From contig NZ_NTGE01000017.1 of NCBI RefSeq assembly GCF_002291145.1, forward strand, positions 1-64,000: DNA of 64,000 nucleotides, written 5' to 3'. A program made the position numbers and the translations under genes. Numbering within the stretch: the first letter of the stretch is position 1; the number at the start of each line of letters is the position of its first letter. This DNA is from Streptomyces sp. SA15 (GTDB lineage: Bacteria; Actinomycetota; Actinomycetes; Streptomycetales; Streptomycetaceae). Positions 48,000-56,057 of this stretch are shown here, in pieces. Under the pieces are notes generated by a model, which was given only the letters and a program-made list of their open reading frames with translations, made no database searches and had not been told where the DNA came from.

Positions 48000-49371
48000 C
48001 GACGAAGCGTGCGCCCGGTGCGTGCCCTGGGTCGTATGTCACCTCGCCGCCGGCGGAGCGGGCCAGGCGTCGTGCCAGGGGAAGTCCCAGGCCGGCTCCG
48101 CTGTGTCCGTCGCCGGGATCCGCACGTTGTCCGGGCTCGAAGAGCTGTCCGGCGAACCGGGGCGGTACGCCGGGCCCATCGTCGAGGACATCGACGCGTA
48201 CGCCGTCGGCTGCGCTGTACGCGCGGACGGTGACGCTCGATTTGGCGTAGCGGCAGGCGTTGGTGAGGAGCGGGCTGACGATGCGTTCGAGGAGGGCGGG
48301 TGGGACTCCGGCGTACAGGCCGGGGCCGCCGATGGTGACCGTCAAGTGGCTTGGCAGGTACAGGACTTCGGTGAGGTGGTGCAACGTGGGCAGGACCTCG
48401 GCGGTGCCCGGAGCGGTGAGTGCGCCATTGCGGGCGTCGTCCAGGAGGGTGTCACAGATGCTGCGCATGGACTCGGCGGCTTCCGCGATGACCTTGTGGG
48501 TGGCCCGGGTCTGGTCGGCCGTGCGGGGGCGGGTGTGCCACCAGTCGAGTTCGGCGATGATCCGGCTCAGGGGCGTACGGAGCTCGTGCGACAGTTCCCC
48601 GGTGAGCTGCCGCTCGTGGCGCAGGACGGTGCGGATGCGGTCCAGCAGCGCGTCCAGTGACGTACCGAGGCGGGCGAGTTCGGCCGGGCGCCGCGTGCCG
48701 CCGAAGCGTTCTTCGGAGGCGACGGCGCTCCACTGGGTGGCCTGGTCGGTCATCGTGCGCACAGGGCGCAGCGCGCGGCCCACCGCCAGCCGCGTCAGGG
48801 CGTAGGTACAGGCGAGCATGACGGCGTCCAGGGCTAGCGATCCCAGGAGCAGGGTGTCGGCCGAACTCCGGTAGGGGGAGAGGTCCAGCGCGGTCACCAC
48901 TGTGGCTTCGCTGGTGTTTCCGGATACGCCGGGCACGGGTTGGGAGCACAGCCGTAGGGGGTGGCCAGGGGCGGTGGCGGTGACACAATGCCGCCCACCG
49001 CGCCGGGCCAGTCCGTCAGCGACGCGTGTCACCGGGCCGGCGGCCGGCGGCGCTTCCAGCAGACGTCGGCCGGCGTAGATCCATACGTTCGCGTCGAGGA
49101 GGTTGTCGTGGGGTGTCTCCAGAACGCGTACCGCCGTGCCGCTCGTGTCGACGGTCGTCGCGACGGCGGCGGCACGGCTGTGCAGCTGGTCGTCCGCCTG
49201 GTGTTGAAGGCGCTGCTGGGCCACGGCGTTGAAGGCGACGGTGAGGATGACCATCAGCAGCGTGGCCGTGGTGAGGGCCACCAGGGACAGCCGGCCGCGC
49301 AGCGTGCGCGGCGTCAGCCGGTACAGGAGAGCGGTCATGACAGGTCGTGGCCGGTAGCGGAGAAGGGTCAT
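47980..49371 (-). CDS. Sensor histidine kinase (two-component)
   Basis: 463 aa. Two membrane helices (LVALTTATLLMVILTVAFNA and LLLGSLALDAVMLACTYALT), extracytoplasmic domain between, HAMP (ALRPVRTMTDQATQWSAV), HisKA box ELSHELRTPLSRIIAELDWW and HATPase_c with LLTNACRYAKSSVTV, DDGPGVPPRF and GAGLGLPLARRLARSAGG. The start overlaps the response-regulator stop by four bases. A later start (MTALLYRL, 49338) is also possible. A decayed inverted copy of its 3' half lies at 53515-54047. Confidence 0.93.
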   Translation of the reverse strand: MTLLRYRPRPVMTALLYRLTPRTLRGRLSLVALTTATLLMVILTVAFNAVAQQRLQHQADDQLHSRAAAVATTVDTSGTAVRVLETPHDNLLDANVWIYAGRRLLEAPPAAGPVTRVADGLARRGGRHCVTATAPGHPLRLCSQPVPGVSGNTSEATVVTALDLSPYRSSADTLLLGSLALDAVMLACTYALTRLAVGRALRPVRTMTDQATQWSAVASEERFGGTRRPAELARLGTSLDALLDRIRTVLRHERQLTGELSHELRTPLSRIIAELDWWHTRPRTADQTRATHKVIAEAAESMRSICDTLLDDARNGALTAPGTAEVLPTLHHLTEVLYLPSHLTVTIGGPGLYAGVPPALLERIVSPLLTNACRYAKSSVTVRAYSAADGVRVDVLDDGPGVPPRFAGQLFEPGQRADPGDGHSGAGLGLPLARRLARSAGGEVTYDPGHAPGARFVVSLPAG

Positions 49372-50030
49372 GACAGGTGGTGGCCGATCCCACGGGCCGT
49401 GCCGATCGTGCGGTCGCTGCCCGCGTCGCGCAGCTTGCGGCGCAGCCGGGTCAGGTACTGGTCGAGGGTGTTGTCGCTGACCTGGGCGCCCTCGGGCCAG
49501 CCCGCCCGGACCAGCTCGCGGCGGCGCACGATGCCGCCGGATGCCGCCATGAGCGCGGCGAGGAGACGGAACTCGGTCGGTGTCAGCGCGATCCGGGTGC
49601 CGCGGACACTGACCTCGTGCCGGACGGCGTCGAGTACCACCTCCCCCGCTGTGGTCGCGGGTCGTGGTGCGGTCCGTTTGACCGCTGCCCGTAGGCGGGC
49701 GGCGAGTTCGGTGAGGTGGAACGGCTTGGGCAGATAGTCGTCGCCCCCCGCGGAGAACCCGGACAGGCGGTCGGTAAGTCGGTGATGGGCCGTCAGGAAG
49801 ATGATGGGGGAGAGGAATCCGTTGGCGCGCATGGCCTGGCAGACGTCCCGCCCGTCGGCGTCGGGCAGTCCGACGTCGAGTACGGCGGCGGCGATGTCGC
49901 CGGTGGCCAGGCGCAGGGCGGTGGCGCCGTCGGGCGCGGGCACCGTGTCGAAGTCCTCGTCGCGCAGTCCGCGCACCAGCACGTCACGCAGGGCGTGATC
50001 GTCCTCGACGACCAGGATCTTGTGGCGCAT
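49368..50030 (-). CDS. OmpR/PhoB-family response regulator
   Basis: 220 aa. Receiver: ILVVEDDHALRDVLVRGLRD, phospho-acceptor Asp in AAVLDVGLPDADG (about 52), Thr in IIFLTAHHRL and Lys in DDYLPKPFHLTEL. Winged-helix DNA-binding domain: RIALTPTEFRLLAALMAASG and VSDNTLDQYLTRLRRKLRD. Coupled to the kinase. A candidate binding motif is the 11-bp-period repeat upstream of both COG4705 genes. Its 5' end overlaps the PAP2 gene by 47 bases. Confidence 0.93.
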   Translation of the reverse strand: MRHKILVVEDDHALRDVLVRGLRDEDFDTVPAPDGATALRLATGDIAAAVLDVGLPDADGRDVCQAMRANGFLSPIIFLTAHHRLTDRLSGFSAGGDDYLPKPFHLTELAARLRAAVKRTAPRPATTAGEVVLDAVRHEVSVRGTRIALTPTEFRLLAALMAASGGIVRRRELVRAGWPEGAQVSDNTLDQYLTRLRRKLRDAGSDRTIGTARGIGHHLS

Positions 50031-50715
50031 GGTCCTCCCTCGGTTCTGGTGCCGTGTCCGTCGTGCCGGGTATCAATCGCTCGGGCAGCCACCAGGCCAC
50101 TGCGCACAGGCACGCGCCCAGCCAGCCGAGGGCGAACAGCCAGCCGCCGACGACATCGGTGAACCAGTGCACTCCGAGGTAGACGCGGGTCAGCCCGACC
50201 AGCGCGCCCCAACCGCCGATGGCCAGGGTGAGCAGGGTCGTGCCGCGCGAGCCGCGCACGCGGACGGCGATGACGAGCAGTCCCGCGGTGAGGGCCGCGG
50301 TGGTGGTGTGACCGGACGGGAACGCCCACCCCGAGGCGTGCGCTGCCCAGTCCGCGTGGGGCGGGCGGGGCCGGGCGACGAGCGTCATCACCGCGTACCG
50401 CAGCGCCTGACCCGCGCCGAGGCAGGCCAGACAGAGCGCGACGGCCGTCATCCGCTGCCGCAGGGTGCGCCCCGCGATGATTCCGGCCAGCACGGCCAGC
50501 AGATACGGGACGACACCCGTCCCGGTGGCGGTCACCCCGCGGGCGAACGCCACGGCCATGTCCGGCTGGTGGCCGACGGACCAGGAGAGAAGGTCGCTGT
50601 CCCCGAACTGAGGCGAGCCGTCGCGGCCGACGACGACCATCGTCAGCACGCCGAACGCCGTCCACGCGCCGAGCCCGGTGCTGCCGGCCAGCTCGGCCAG
50701 ATCGCCGCGCTTCAT
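49984..50715 (-). CDS. PAP2-family membrane phosphatase
   Basis: 243 aa, about six membrane helices. PAP2 signature: K/R-x6-RP in LVARPRPPHADW, PSGH in WAFPSGHTTTAALTAGLLVI and the S/T-R-x5-H in LTRVYLGVHWFTDVVGG. Members dephosphorylate undecaprenyl pyrophosphate or phosphatidate. ATG 50713-50715 overlaps the previous gene by four bases. The C-terminal tail beyond WLPERL is charged and overlaps the response regulator start. Confidence 0.9.
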   Translation of the reverse strand: MKRGDLAELAGSTGLGAWTAFGVLTMVVVGRDGSPQFGDSDLLSWSVGHQPDMAVAFARGVTATGTGVVPYLLAVLAGIIAGRTLRQRMTAVALCLACLGAGQALRYAVMTLVARPRPPHADWAAHASGWAFPSGHTTTAALTAGLLVIAVRVRGSRGTTLLTLAIGGWGALVGLTRVYLGVHWFTDVVGGWLFALGWLGACLCAVAWWLPERLIPGTTDTAPEPREDHAPQDPGRRGRSRPA

Positions 50716-51317
50716 GTGGCCACCAGCAGCGGACGCAACCGGGAGGCCATGATGCGTTGGGCGAGGGCCTGCGGATTCCGCCGCAGCGCGGTCATCGCGA
50801 GCAGCGCCACCAGGGTGCCCACCGCGACCCCCGCCGCCGCGTCGTGGGGGTAGTGCGCGCCGACCCAGACCCGCGAGGCCGCCATCGCGCAGGCGGCTAT
50901 CACGGCGACCGCGCCGAGCCGGCGCGAGACGAACAGCAGGGCGACGGCCGCCGCGGCGGCGATGGCCGCGTGGTTGCTGGGGAAGGACCAGTCGCCGGGC
51001 GCCGGACACGCCTCCAGCGGGGTCACGTGCAGGCTCTGGCAGGGCCGGTCCTCGCGCACCAGCAGCTTCAGCCCCGTATTCACCCCGTAGGCCACGACCA
51101 CGACGAACGGCACTGTGAGCGCTGTCACCGAGGCCGTGACGCCCACCCGCCGGGCACCCCACCAGCCGATGACCATGAGCACGGCGAACAGCCCAAGCCC
51201 GTACGTCGACCAGACCGACACCGTGTCGTCCAGCCACGCAGGGGAGTGCCGGGCAAGGTCCACCACCTCGGTGTAGGCGGCGCCGTCGATCGACGAGCCG
51301 TCGAAGGCGAGGATCAT
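50712..51317 (-). CDS. PAP2-family membrane phosphatase
   Basis: 201 aa. Signature: KLLVREDRPCQSLHVTPLEA (K-x6-RP), PGDWSFPSNHAAIAAAAAVA (PSNH in place of PSGH) and ASRVWVGAHYPHDAAAGV. The PSN-H form occurs in BcrC-like undecaprenyl-pyrophosphatases. ATG follows AAGGAGG and overlaps the DedA stop by four bases. Two PAP2 enzymes in one operon with a DedA flippase suggest undecaprenyl-phosphate carrier recycling. Confidence 0.9.
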   Translation of the reverse strand: MILAFDGSSIDGAAYTEVVDLARHSPAWLDDTVSVWSTYGLGLFAVLMVIGWWGARRVGVTASVTALTVPFVVVVAYGVNTGLKLLVREDRPCQSLHVTPLEACPAPGDWSFPSNHAAIAAAAAVALLFVSRRLGAVAVIAACAMAASRVWVGAHYPHDAAAGVAVGTLVALLAMTALRRNPQALAQRIMASRLRPLLVAT

Positions 51318-51982
51318 CCGCGTGCCTCCTTCGCCTTCGCGTCCCGGCGCGAGCGGTACACCTCGGAGGCGAGCGGAATGAGGGACAGGGCCACGATCAC
51401 GGCGACCGTCGGCAGCAGATAGCGGTCCACGTTCGGTACGGAGGAGCCCAGCGCGTAACCCGCCAGAGTGAGCCCCAGGCTCCACACCAGCCCGCCCGAC
51501 ACCTGCCAGACGGTGAACGTCCGCACCGGTACGTCCAGCGCACCCGCCATCGGGTTCAGCACTGTCCGCACCACCGGAACGAAGCGGGCCAGCACGATCG
51601 CCTTCGCATACCCGTAGCGCTCCAGCAGTTCCTCCGCCCGTCGCGCGCCCTCGTGCAGGCGGGCCGATCTGCTGCGGGCGAGCAGGGCGCCGCCCGCTTT
51701 CCGGCCGAGGAGGTATCCGCACTGCGAGCCCGCCAGGGCCCCCACCGCGGCGGCGACCAGCAGTGGGGCGAGTGACAGCTTCAGGCCGTGGTCGGCGGTG
51801 CCGGTGCACAGCAGGCCGGCCGTGAACAGTAGCGAGTCGCCCGGGAGGAAGAAACCGATCAGCAGGCCCGTCTCGGCGAACAGCACCACGCCCACGCCGA
51901 GCACGCCGAAAGCGGACAGCAGTGACTGGGCATCCAGCACGTTGACAGCGAGCTGCGACGATAGGTGCACGGGTGTGGTCAT
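51314..51982 (-). CDS. DedA-family membrane protein
   Basis: 222 aa, VTT/SNARE-associated domain. Motifs: VVLFAETGLLIGFFLPGDSL with the membrane-embedded acidic residue, GSQCGYLLGRKAGG, and FVPVVRTVLNPMAGALDVPV (F-x-R-x-x-P-x-x-R-like arginines and Gly). Recent work on this superfamily assigns undecaprenyl-phosphate or phospholipid flipping. First gene of the operon with two PAP2 phosphatases and the two-component system. ATG follows GAAGGG. Promoter lies among the BlaI-type palindromes at 52041-52075. Confidence 0.9.
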   Translation of the reverse strand: MTTPVHLSSQLAVNVLDAQSLLSAFGVLGVGVVLFAETGLLIGFFLPGDSLLFTAGLLCTGTADHGLKLSLAPLLVAAAVGALAGSQCGYLLGRKAGGALLARSRSARLHEGARRAEELLERYGYAKAIVLARFVPVVRTVLNPMAGALDVPVRTFTVWQVSGGLVWSLGLTLAGYALGSSVPNVDRYLLPTVAVIVALSLIPLASEVYRSRRDAKAKEARG

Positions 51983-52040
51983 CGTCGAGAATCCCTTCGT
52001 CCGGACCATCGGATGCAGCGGTCCGGCACCCGACAAGCGA

Positions 52041-52075
52041 CTACAATGTTGTAGACGGTCTACTGGACTGTAGAC
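52041..52075. promoter_or_regulatory. Cluster of BlaI/MecI-type palindromes
   Basis: CTACAATGTTGTAG (52041-52054), GTAGACGGTCTAC (52051-52063) and GTCTAC-N6-GTAGAC (52058-52075) overlap each other. The TACA...TGTA half-sites fit BlaI/MecI operators. The block lies between divergent dedA (-) and blaI (+) and 24 bases before the latter, so both units are likely under BlaI control. Confidence 0.75.
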
Positions 52076-52098
52076 GATAGTGGGGTGAGGAACGTTCC

Positions 52099-52470
52099 AT
52101 GACCGACGCGAAAGACGAGAGGCGGCCGGCGGGCGAGCTCGAAGCCGCCGTCATGGCTGCCCTGTGGGCCGCCGGGGCTCCGCTCACCGCAGGCCGGGTG
52201 CAGACCGAACTCGGCTCCCAACTGGCCCGGACGACCGTGACGACGATCCTGACCCGTCTGCATGAGAAAGGCGTCGTCGGCCGTGAACGCCAGGGGCGCG
52301 GCTACGCCTACTTCCCCGTGCAGGACGCTCCCGGCCTGACCGCCCGGCGCATGCACACCGAACTCGACCGGGACACCGACCGGGAGACGGTCCTGGCGCG
52401 CTTCGTCGCCCAGCTCAGCCCCGACGACGAGCAGCTTCTGCGCCAGCTGCTGGAGGGTGAGGAGCGATGA
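52099..52470 (+). CDS. BlaI/MecI/CopY-family transcriptional repressor
   Basis: 123 aa. Winged helix: LEAAVMAALWAAGAPLTAGR VQTELGSQLARTTVTTILTR LHEKGVVGRERQGRGYAYFP (about 15-75) with the family TVTTILTRL recognition helix. The C-terminal dimer helices are TVLARFVAQLSPDDEQLLRQ. Such repressors are inactivated by proteolysis by a membrane M56 peptidase, and that gene follows with a four-base overlap. ATG 52099 after GAGGAACG. Confidence 0.92.
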   Translation: MTDAKDERRPAGELEAAVMAALWAAGAPLTAGRVQTELGSQLARTTVTTILTRLHEKGVVGRERQGRGYAYFPVQDAPGLTARRMHTELDRDTDRETVLARFVAQLSPDDEQLLRQLLEGEER

Positions 52471-53396
52471 CCGCTCTGCTGCTGGTACCGCTGCTCCTGC
52501 CCTTCCTCGCGCCGGCGTTGGCCCGCCGCACCCTCGATCGTCTGACTCCCGTCACCGCACTGTGGGTCCTCACGGCCTCTGCGCTGGCCCTGGCGGGCGC
52601 CTGCGTGGCCGCTCTCGGTGCCCTGGTCCTGATCGGACTGCTCAAACTGCCCGCCTTCGCGGCACTCGGCGAACTCGTCCACCCCCTGCGCACGCCGTCG
52701 GACTTCCTCGTCGTCCCCGCGGCCATGGCGGCCGTCGGAGTGCTCACCCTCAGTGCTTGGACTCTCGCGCGCTCGGCCCTCCGCCAGGCCCGCCTGTTTC
52801 GTACCGCCCGCACGCAGGCCGACCGCCGCACCGCCGCCGGCGACCTCTGTGTCATCGACTCGCCCCACCCCGACGCGTACGCCCTGCCAGGACGGCCCCA
52901 CCGCATCGTCGTCACGAGCGCGATGCTGCGCAGCCTCGGCCCCGGCGAACGCGAAGCCCTCTTCGCCCACGAACGCGCCCACAACCGGGCCGGTCACCAC
53001 TACTTCCTGGCCGCCGCCGAACTCGCCGCCCACTGCCACCCCGCCCTGCGCACCATCCGGGCCACCATCCGGCTCGCCGCCGAGCGGGCGGCCGACGAGG
53101 CCGCCGCCACCGTCCTCGGCGATCGGCGCCTGATCGCCACAGCCATCGCCCGGGCCGCCCTCGCCGGCCAAGCCTCCCGATCCACCCGCCCCGACTTCGC
53201 ACCCGCGGCGACGACCGGTCCCGTTCCCCAACGCGTCGCCGCCCTCCTCACGCCCTCCGAGGGGGGCTCGCGCGCCACGCGCTGTACTGCGCTTCTCCTC
53301 GCCGCCTGCGCGGTCCTGTCGGTCTGCGCCGGGGCAACCGGTGTGCTCGCCTTCCATCACCAGGTCGAGGTTGCCCAGGGAGAGGAGAGCCACTGA
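52467..53396 (+). CDS. M56-family membrane metallopeptidase (BlaR1-like protease without sensor)
   Basis: 309 aa. Membrane helices at about 1-20, 28-60 and 75-100. Zinc site H-E-x-x-H in LFAHERAHNRAGHHYFLAAA with a later Glu/Asp region (AERAADEAAATVL). PHRIVVTSAMLRSLGPGERE precedes it, as in M48/M56 enzymes. A last hydrophobic segment (CTALLLAACAVLSVCAGATG) lies near the C-terminus. No penicillin-sensor domain, so the input signal is unknown. Coupled to blaI. Confidence 0.9.
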   Translation: MTALLLVPLLLPFLAPALARRTLDRLTPVTALWVLTASALALAGACVAALGALVLIGLLKLPAFAALGELVHPLRTPSDFLVVPAAMAAVGVLTLSAWTLARSALRQARLFRTARTQADRRTAAGDLCVIDSPHPDAYALPGRPHRIVVTSAMLRSLGPGEREALFAHERAHNRAGHHYFLAAAELAAHCHPALRTIRATIRLAAERAADEAAATVLGDRRLIATAIARAALAGQASRSTRPDFAPAATTGPVPQRVAALLTPSEGGSRATRCTALLLAACAVLSVCAGATGVLAFHHQVEVAQGEESH

Positions 53397-53514
53397 CCGG
53401 TTTCGGGCCTCGCAGCTGACTGCGTCCGTTCTGCACCGGACTCTCCCGTGGAGCCGCTCGCCCGGGACATGGTGATCTCGCCTGTACCTGTGCCCCGACC
53501 TGGCTGGCGGTGGA

Positions 53515-54047
53515 CGCGCGCTGTGACCCGTACGGGTCACGACCGGCCAGCGCACCCAGTGCAGGGCCGCCTTCAAGGAACGCTTCCGCAGCACGACCTC
53601 ACCGCCGAACCGGCCCGAGCGCCTCGGTGGACGCGCTGCCGGGCATCCGCGGCGCTGTGGCAGCAGCGGCAACTGACCGGGGAGCCGACTTGTGAGTAAT
53701 GCCAAGAGCCCTCATCGAACGCGTCGTCAGCCCGCTGGTCGTCGGTGCCCTGCGGCAGCCCCGGCCGAACGTCACCGTCCGTGCTCGCCCGGCAGCCAAC
53801 GGCGTACGCTTCGAGGTCACCGACGACGGACCGGAGTGCCGATTCGCGGTTGTCGGACAGCTCTTCCCGCCCGGCCGCCGTGCCGTCACGGACGACGGAC
53901 ACGGCGGAGCGGGCCTGGGCTGCCGCTGGCGCGGCGCCTGGCCCGCTCCGCTGTGGAGTGGGGTGTCTTACCACGCCGGACACGCACCCGGCGCACGGTT
54001 CCTTGGCCGGCCTGCCTGCGGGCTACCGTGCTGCCCGCAGGTGGGCG
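53515..54047 (+). pseudogene. Decayed inverted copy of the histidine-kinase gene
   Basis: The first part, read with indels (TRTGHDRPAHPVQ ... GTLPQHDLTAEPARAPR ... WQQRQLTGE), aligns with VRTMTDQATQWSAV...RRPAELARLG...HERQLTGE of the kinase at 47980-49371. After a deletion removing the H-box it continues PRALIERVVSPLVVGALRQP, RPNVTVRARPAANGVRFEVT and DDGPECRF, then frameshifts (GLPLARRLARSA occurs in another frame). Ends near HAGHAPGARFLG. It is oriented opposite to its parent. Confidence 0.75.
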
Positions 54048-54052
54048 TGCGG

Positions 54053-54907
54053 TCACGCTGCTGGCGCGTGCTGCGGCTCCGGCTCAATGACGTCCCTGCG
54101 GGTGACCGCCAGGTACACCACCAGGCCGAGGATGACCGTGAGGAACAGTGCGCTGGTGACGACGGTGCCCAGGCCGAGGCCGCCGTCGCCGGTGGGCTGG
54201 GAGAGGTAGTCGCCGACCGAGGCGCCCAGCGGGCGGGTGAGGATGTAGGCGATCCAGAAGCTCCACACCGCGTCGAGGCCGAGTGCGAAGTGGGCGACGG
54301 CGACTGCGGCGATGGCCAGCGCGAAGAGGACGGCGGCGAGCCAGTATCCGAGGTTCATGCGCTCGGAGACCAGGTCGCCGGCGGCGGTGCCGAGGGCGAA
54401 CGTGAACAGGACCGCGAGCCAGTAGAAGGACTCCCGGCGGGTGGTGTCGACGCTGTGGATGGACAGGGTGTGCTCGCTGCGGTACCAGGCGACGAACACG
54501 ACCGCCAGGACGATCGCGAACACCGTGGTGCTGGCCTCCAGCGGTACGCCCATGTTGTCGGTGAGGTTGTCGCTGATGAGGGTGCCGACGACGCTGATCA
54601 GGGCGACGGCGAGCCAGTACACGCCCGCGCGGTAGGCGCTGGTGCGGAACTGGACGACCAGTACGGCCGCCAGCAGCACGCTCATCAGCAGTGACACGCC
54701 GGTCAGGCCGAGGCCGGCCTTCTCGTTGAGCAGGTCGGCCGCGGTCTCGCCCACCGTCGTGCACAGCACCTTGATCACCCAGAAGTACACGGTGATCTCG
54801 GGAACCTTGTTCCAACCAGGGCGGGAACGGCGGCGGTGGCCGGGCGCGGCAGCGGCGAGGCCGTGGACCAGCGGGATCCCGGAAGTCTCAGATGTCTCGG
54901 ATGTCAT
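54053..54907 (-). CDS. COG4705-type integral membrane protein (paralogue)
   Basis: 284 aa, same length and fold as 47145-47999. Signature: NKVPEITVYFWVIKVLCTTV GETAADLL, AWYRSEHTLSIHSVDTTRRE SFYWLAVLFTFALGTAAGDL and AYILTRPLGASVGDYLSQPT. About eight membrane helices. It converges with the decayed kinase copy just as the first converges with the intact kinase. The upstream site at 54928-54946 matches the first gene's repeat. Confidence 0.88.
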   Translation of the reverse strand: MTSETSETSGIPLVHGLAAAAPGHRRRSRPGWNKVPEITVYFWVIKVLCTTVGETAADLLNEKAGLGLTGVSLLMSVLLAAVLVVQFRTSAYRAGVYWLAVALISVVGTLISDNLTDNMGVPLEASTTVFAIVLAVVFVAWYRSEHTLSIHSVDTTRRESFYWLAVLFTFALGTAAGDLVSERMNLGYWLAAVLFALAIAAVAVAHFALGLDAVWSFWIAYILTRPLGASVGDYLSQPTGDGGLGLGTVVTSALFLTVILGLVVYLAVTRRDVIEPEPQHAPAA

Positions 54908-54927
54908 GCAGCTGAACGTGTCACGTG

Positions 54928-54946
54928 GAACCTGAACACATCCTGA
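54928..54946 (-). promoter_or_regulatory. 11-bp-period direct repeat, copy 2
   Basis: Minus strand TCAGGATGTGTTCAGGTTC, one base different from 47033-47051. It lies 21 bases before the COG4705 paralogue start. Same spacing of TCAGG units (11 bp), as expected for an OmpR-type regulator. Confidence 0.65.
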
Positions 54947-54948
54947 CT

Positions 54949-55080
54949 GCCGTTGCGGTCGGACCGGCGCCGCCCGGAGAGCTGGCCGACGCGGCGGGCG
55001 GCCGGCTGGTCCTGGCGGGCACCGCCCCCGCGACCTTCACGCTGCTGCTGCCCCCTGGACCGGCTGAGACGAACGCCTGA
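54949..55080 (+). pseudogene. C-terminal fragment of another histidine kinase
   Basis: The plus-strand frame ends ...APPGELADAAGGRLVLAGTA PATFTLLLPPGPAETNA. GGRL-x-L...A-T-F-T-L-x-LP is the last strand pair of a HATPase_c domain. Nothing upstream belongs to it; the preceding DNA is the COG4705 promoter. Short debris. Confidence 0.45.
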
Positions 55081-55112
55081 TCCGCGGCCTCCGTGCCGGT
55101 CCCCGACCGCGT

Positions 55113-56057
55113 TCACAACGCCTTCCTGCGCACCATCACGGCCAGCACCAGCAGTCCGGGGACCAGTGGGATCCAGACGGTCAGCAGCCGGTAGCCGAGC
55201 ACCGCCGAGACACCCGCACTTCCCGGGGCTCCGGCGGCGGTCAGCGCCCAGGCGAGGGCGGCGTCCAGGGAACCGAGGCCGCCCGGGGTCGGCAGCAGCA
55301 CGGCGGCACTGCTCGCGGCGAGATACGCCAGGGCTACCGCGCCCGCCGAAAGGGACACGTCCAGGGCGCGTACGACGGCGATCACGACCCCCGTGTGCAG
55401 TGCGGCGAAGAGGAGGGAGCCGCCCCACAGGGCCGCGGCCCGCGGCGGGTTCGCGTGGACGGCGCGTACATCGCCCACGGCGTCGGCCAGCCAGCGCCGC
55501 AGCCTCGTCCTCGTCACGACCACGGCAGCCGCGAGCACGGCCACCACGACCGCGCCCGCGGCCAGCAGCTTCCCCGCGCCCACCGACGGCAGCCGCAGCA
55601 CGCCGGGGCACAGCACGGCGAACACGGCGACCAGCACCGCCCGAGCGGCGGCTCCGGCGGTGCTCTTGACCGCGAGCGCGGTGGCCGCGCGGGCGGGTGG
55701 CAGCCCGCAGCGCATCAGGAACCGCAGATTGACCGCGCCGGCGCCCAGCCCGGCAGGCAGCAGGTGATTGGCGGCGGACGCCGCGAACTGCGCGGTCACC
55801 AGACGCCCGGCCGGCAGCGCCTCGCGGACCGCGCCCTGCTGTGCGAGAGCCGAGGACGCCCACGTCAGGGTGGCCAGCACACCCGCCATCAGCAGCCAGC
55901 CCCGGTCGGCGACGGCCAGCCTGTCGGCACCGGCATCCAGGGCGGGCCAGTGGCGCGCGACAAGACCGGCGGCGCACACGGCGACGATGAGCGCCGCCGC
56001 CGTGTGCCACGGGACCCGTCTGCCGATGGTCACGGGCGGGATGACGGGCGGGGTCAC
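55113..56057 (-). CDS. Lysylphosphatidylglycerol synthase TM-region (UPF0104/AglD2-type) membrane protein
   Basis: 314 aa with about eight helices. Family landmarks: FAASAANHLLPAGLGAGAVN LRFL, the P-x-G-x-G start of the conserved region, and LAYLAASSAAVLLPTPGGLG SLDAALAWAL near the end (P-x-P-G-G-x-G-x-x-E/D-A). Members act as lipid flippases or glycolipid exporters. A GTG start (56055-56057) overlaps the glycosyltransferase stop by four bases. Likely works with that enzyme on a cell-envelope lipid. Confidence 0.85.
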   Translation of the reverse strand: MTPPVIPPVTIGRRVPWHTAAALIVAVCAAGLVARHWPALDAGADRLAVADRGWLLMAGVLATLTWASSALAQQGAVREALPAGRLVTAQFAASAANHLLPAGLGAGAVNLRFLMRCGLPPARAATALAVKSTAGAAARAVLVAVFAVLCPGVLRLPSVGAGKLLAAGAVVVAVLAAAVVVTRTRLRRWLADAVGDVRAVHANPPRAAALWGGSLLFAALHTGVVIAVVRALDVSLSAGAVALAYLAASSAAVLLPTPGGLGSLDAALAWALTAAGAPGSAGVSAVLGYRLLTVWIPLVPGLLVLAVMVRRKAL

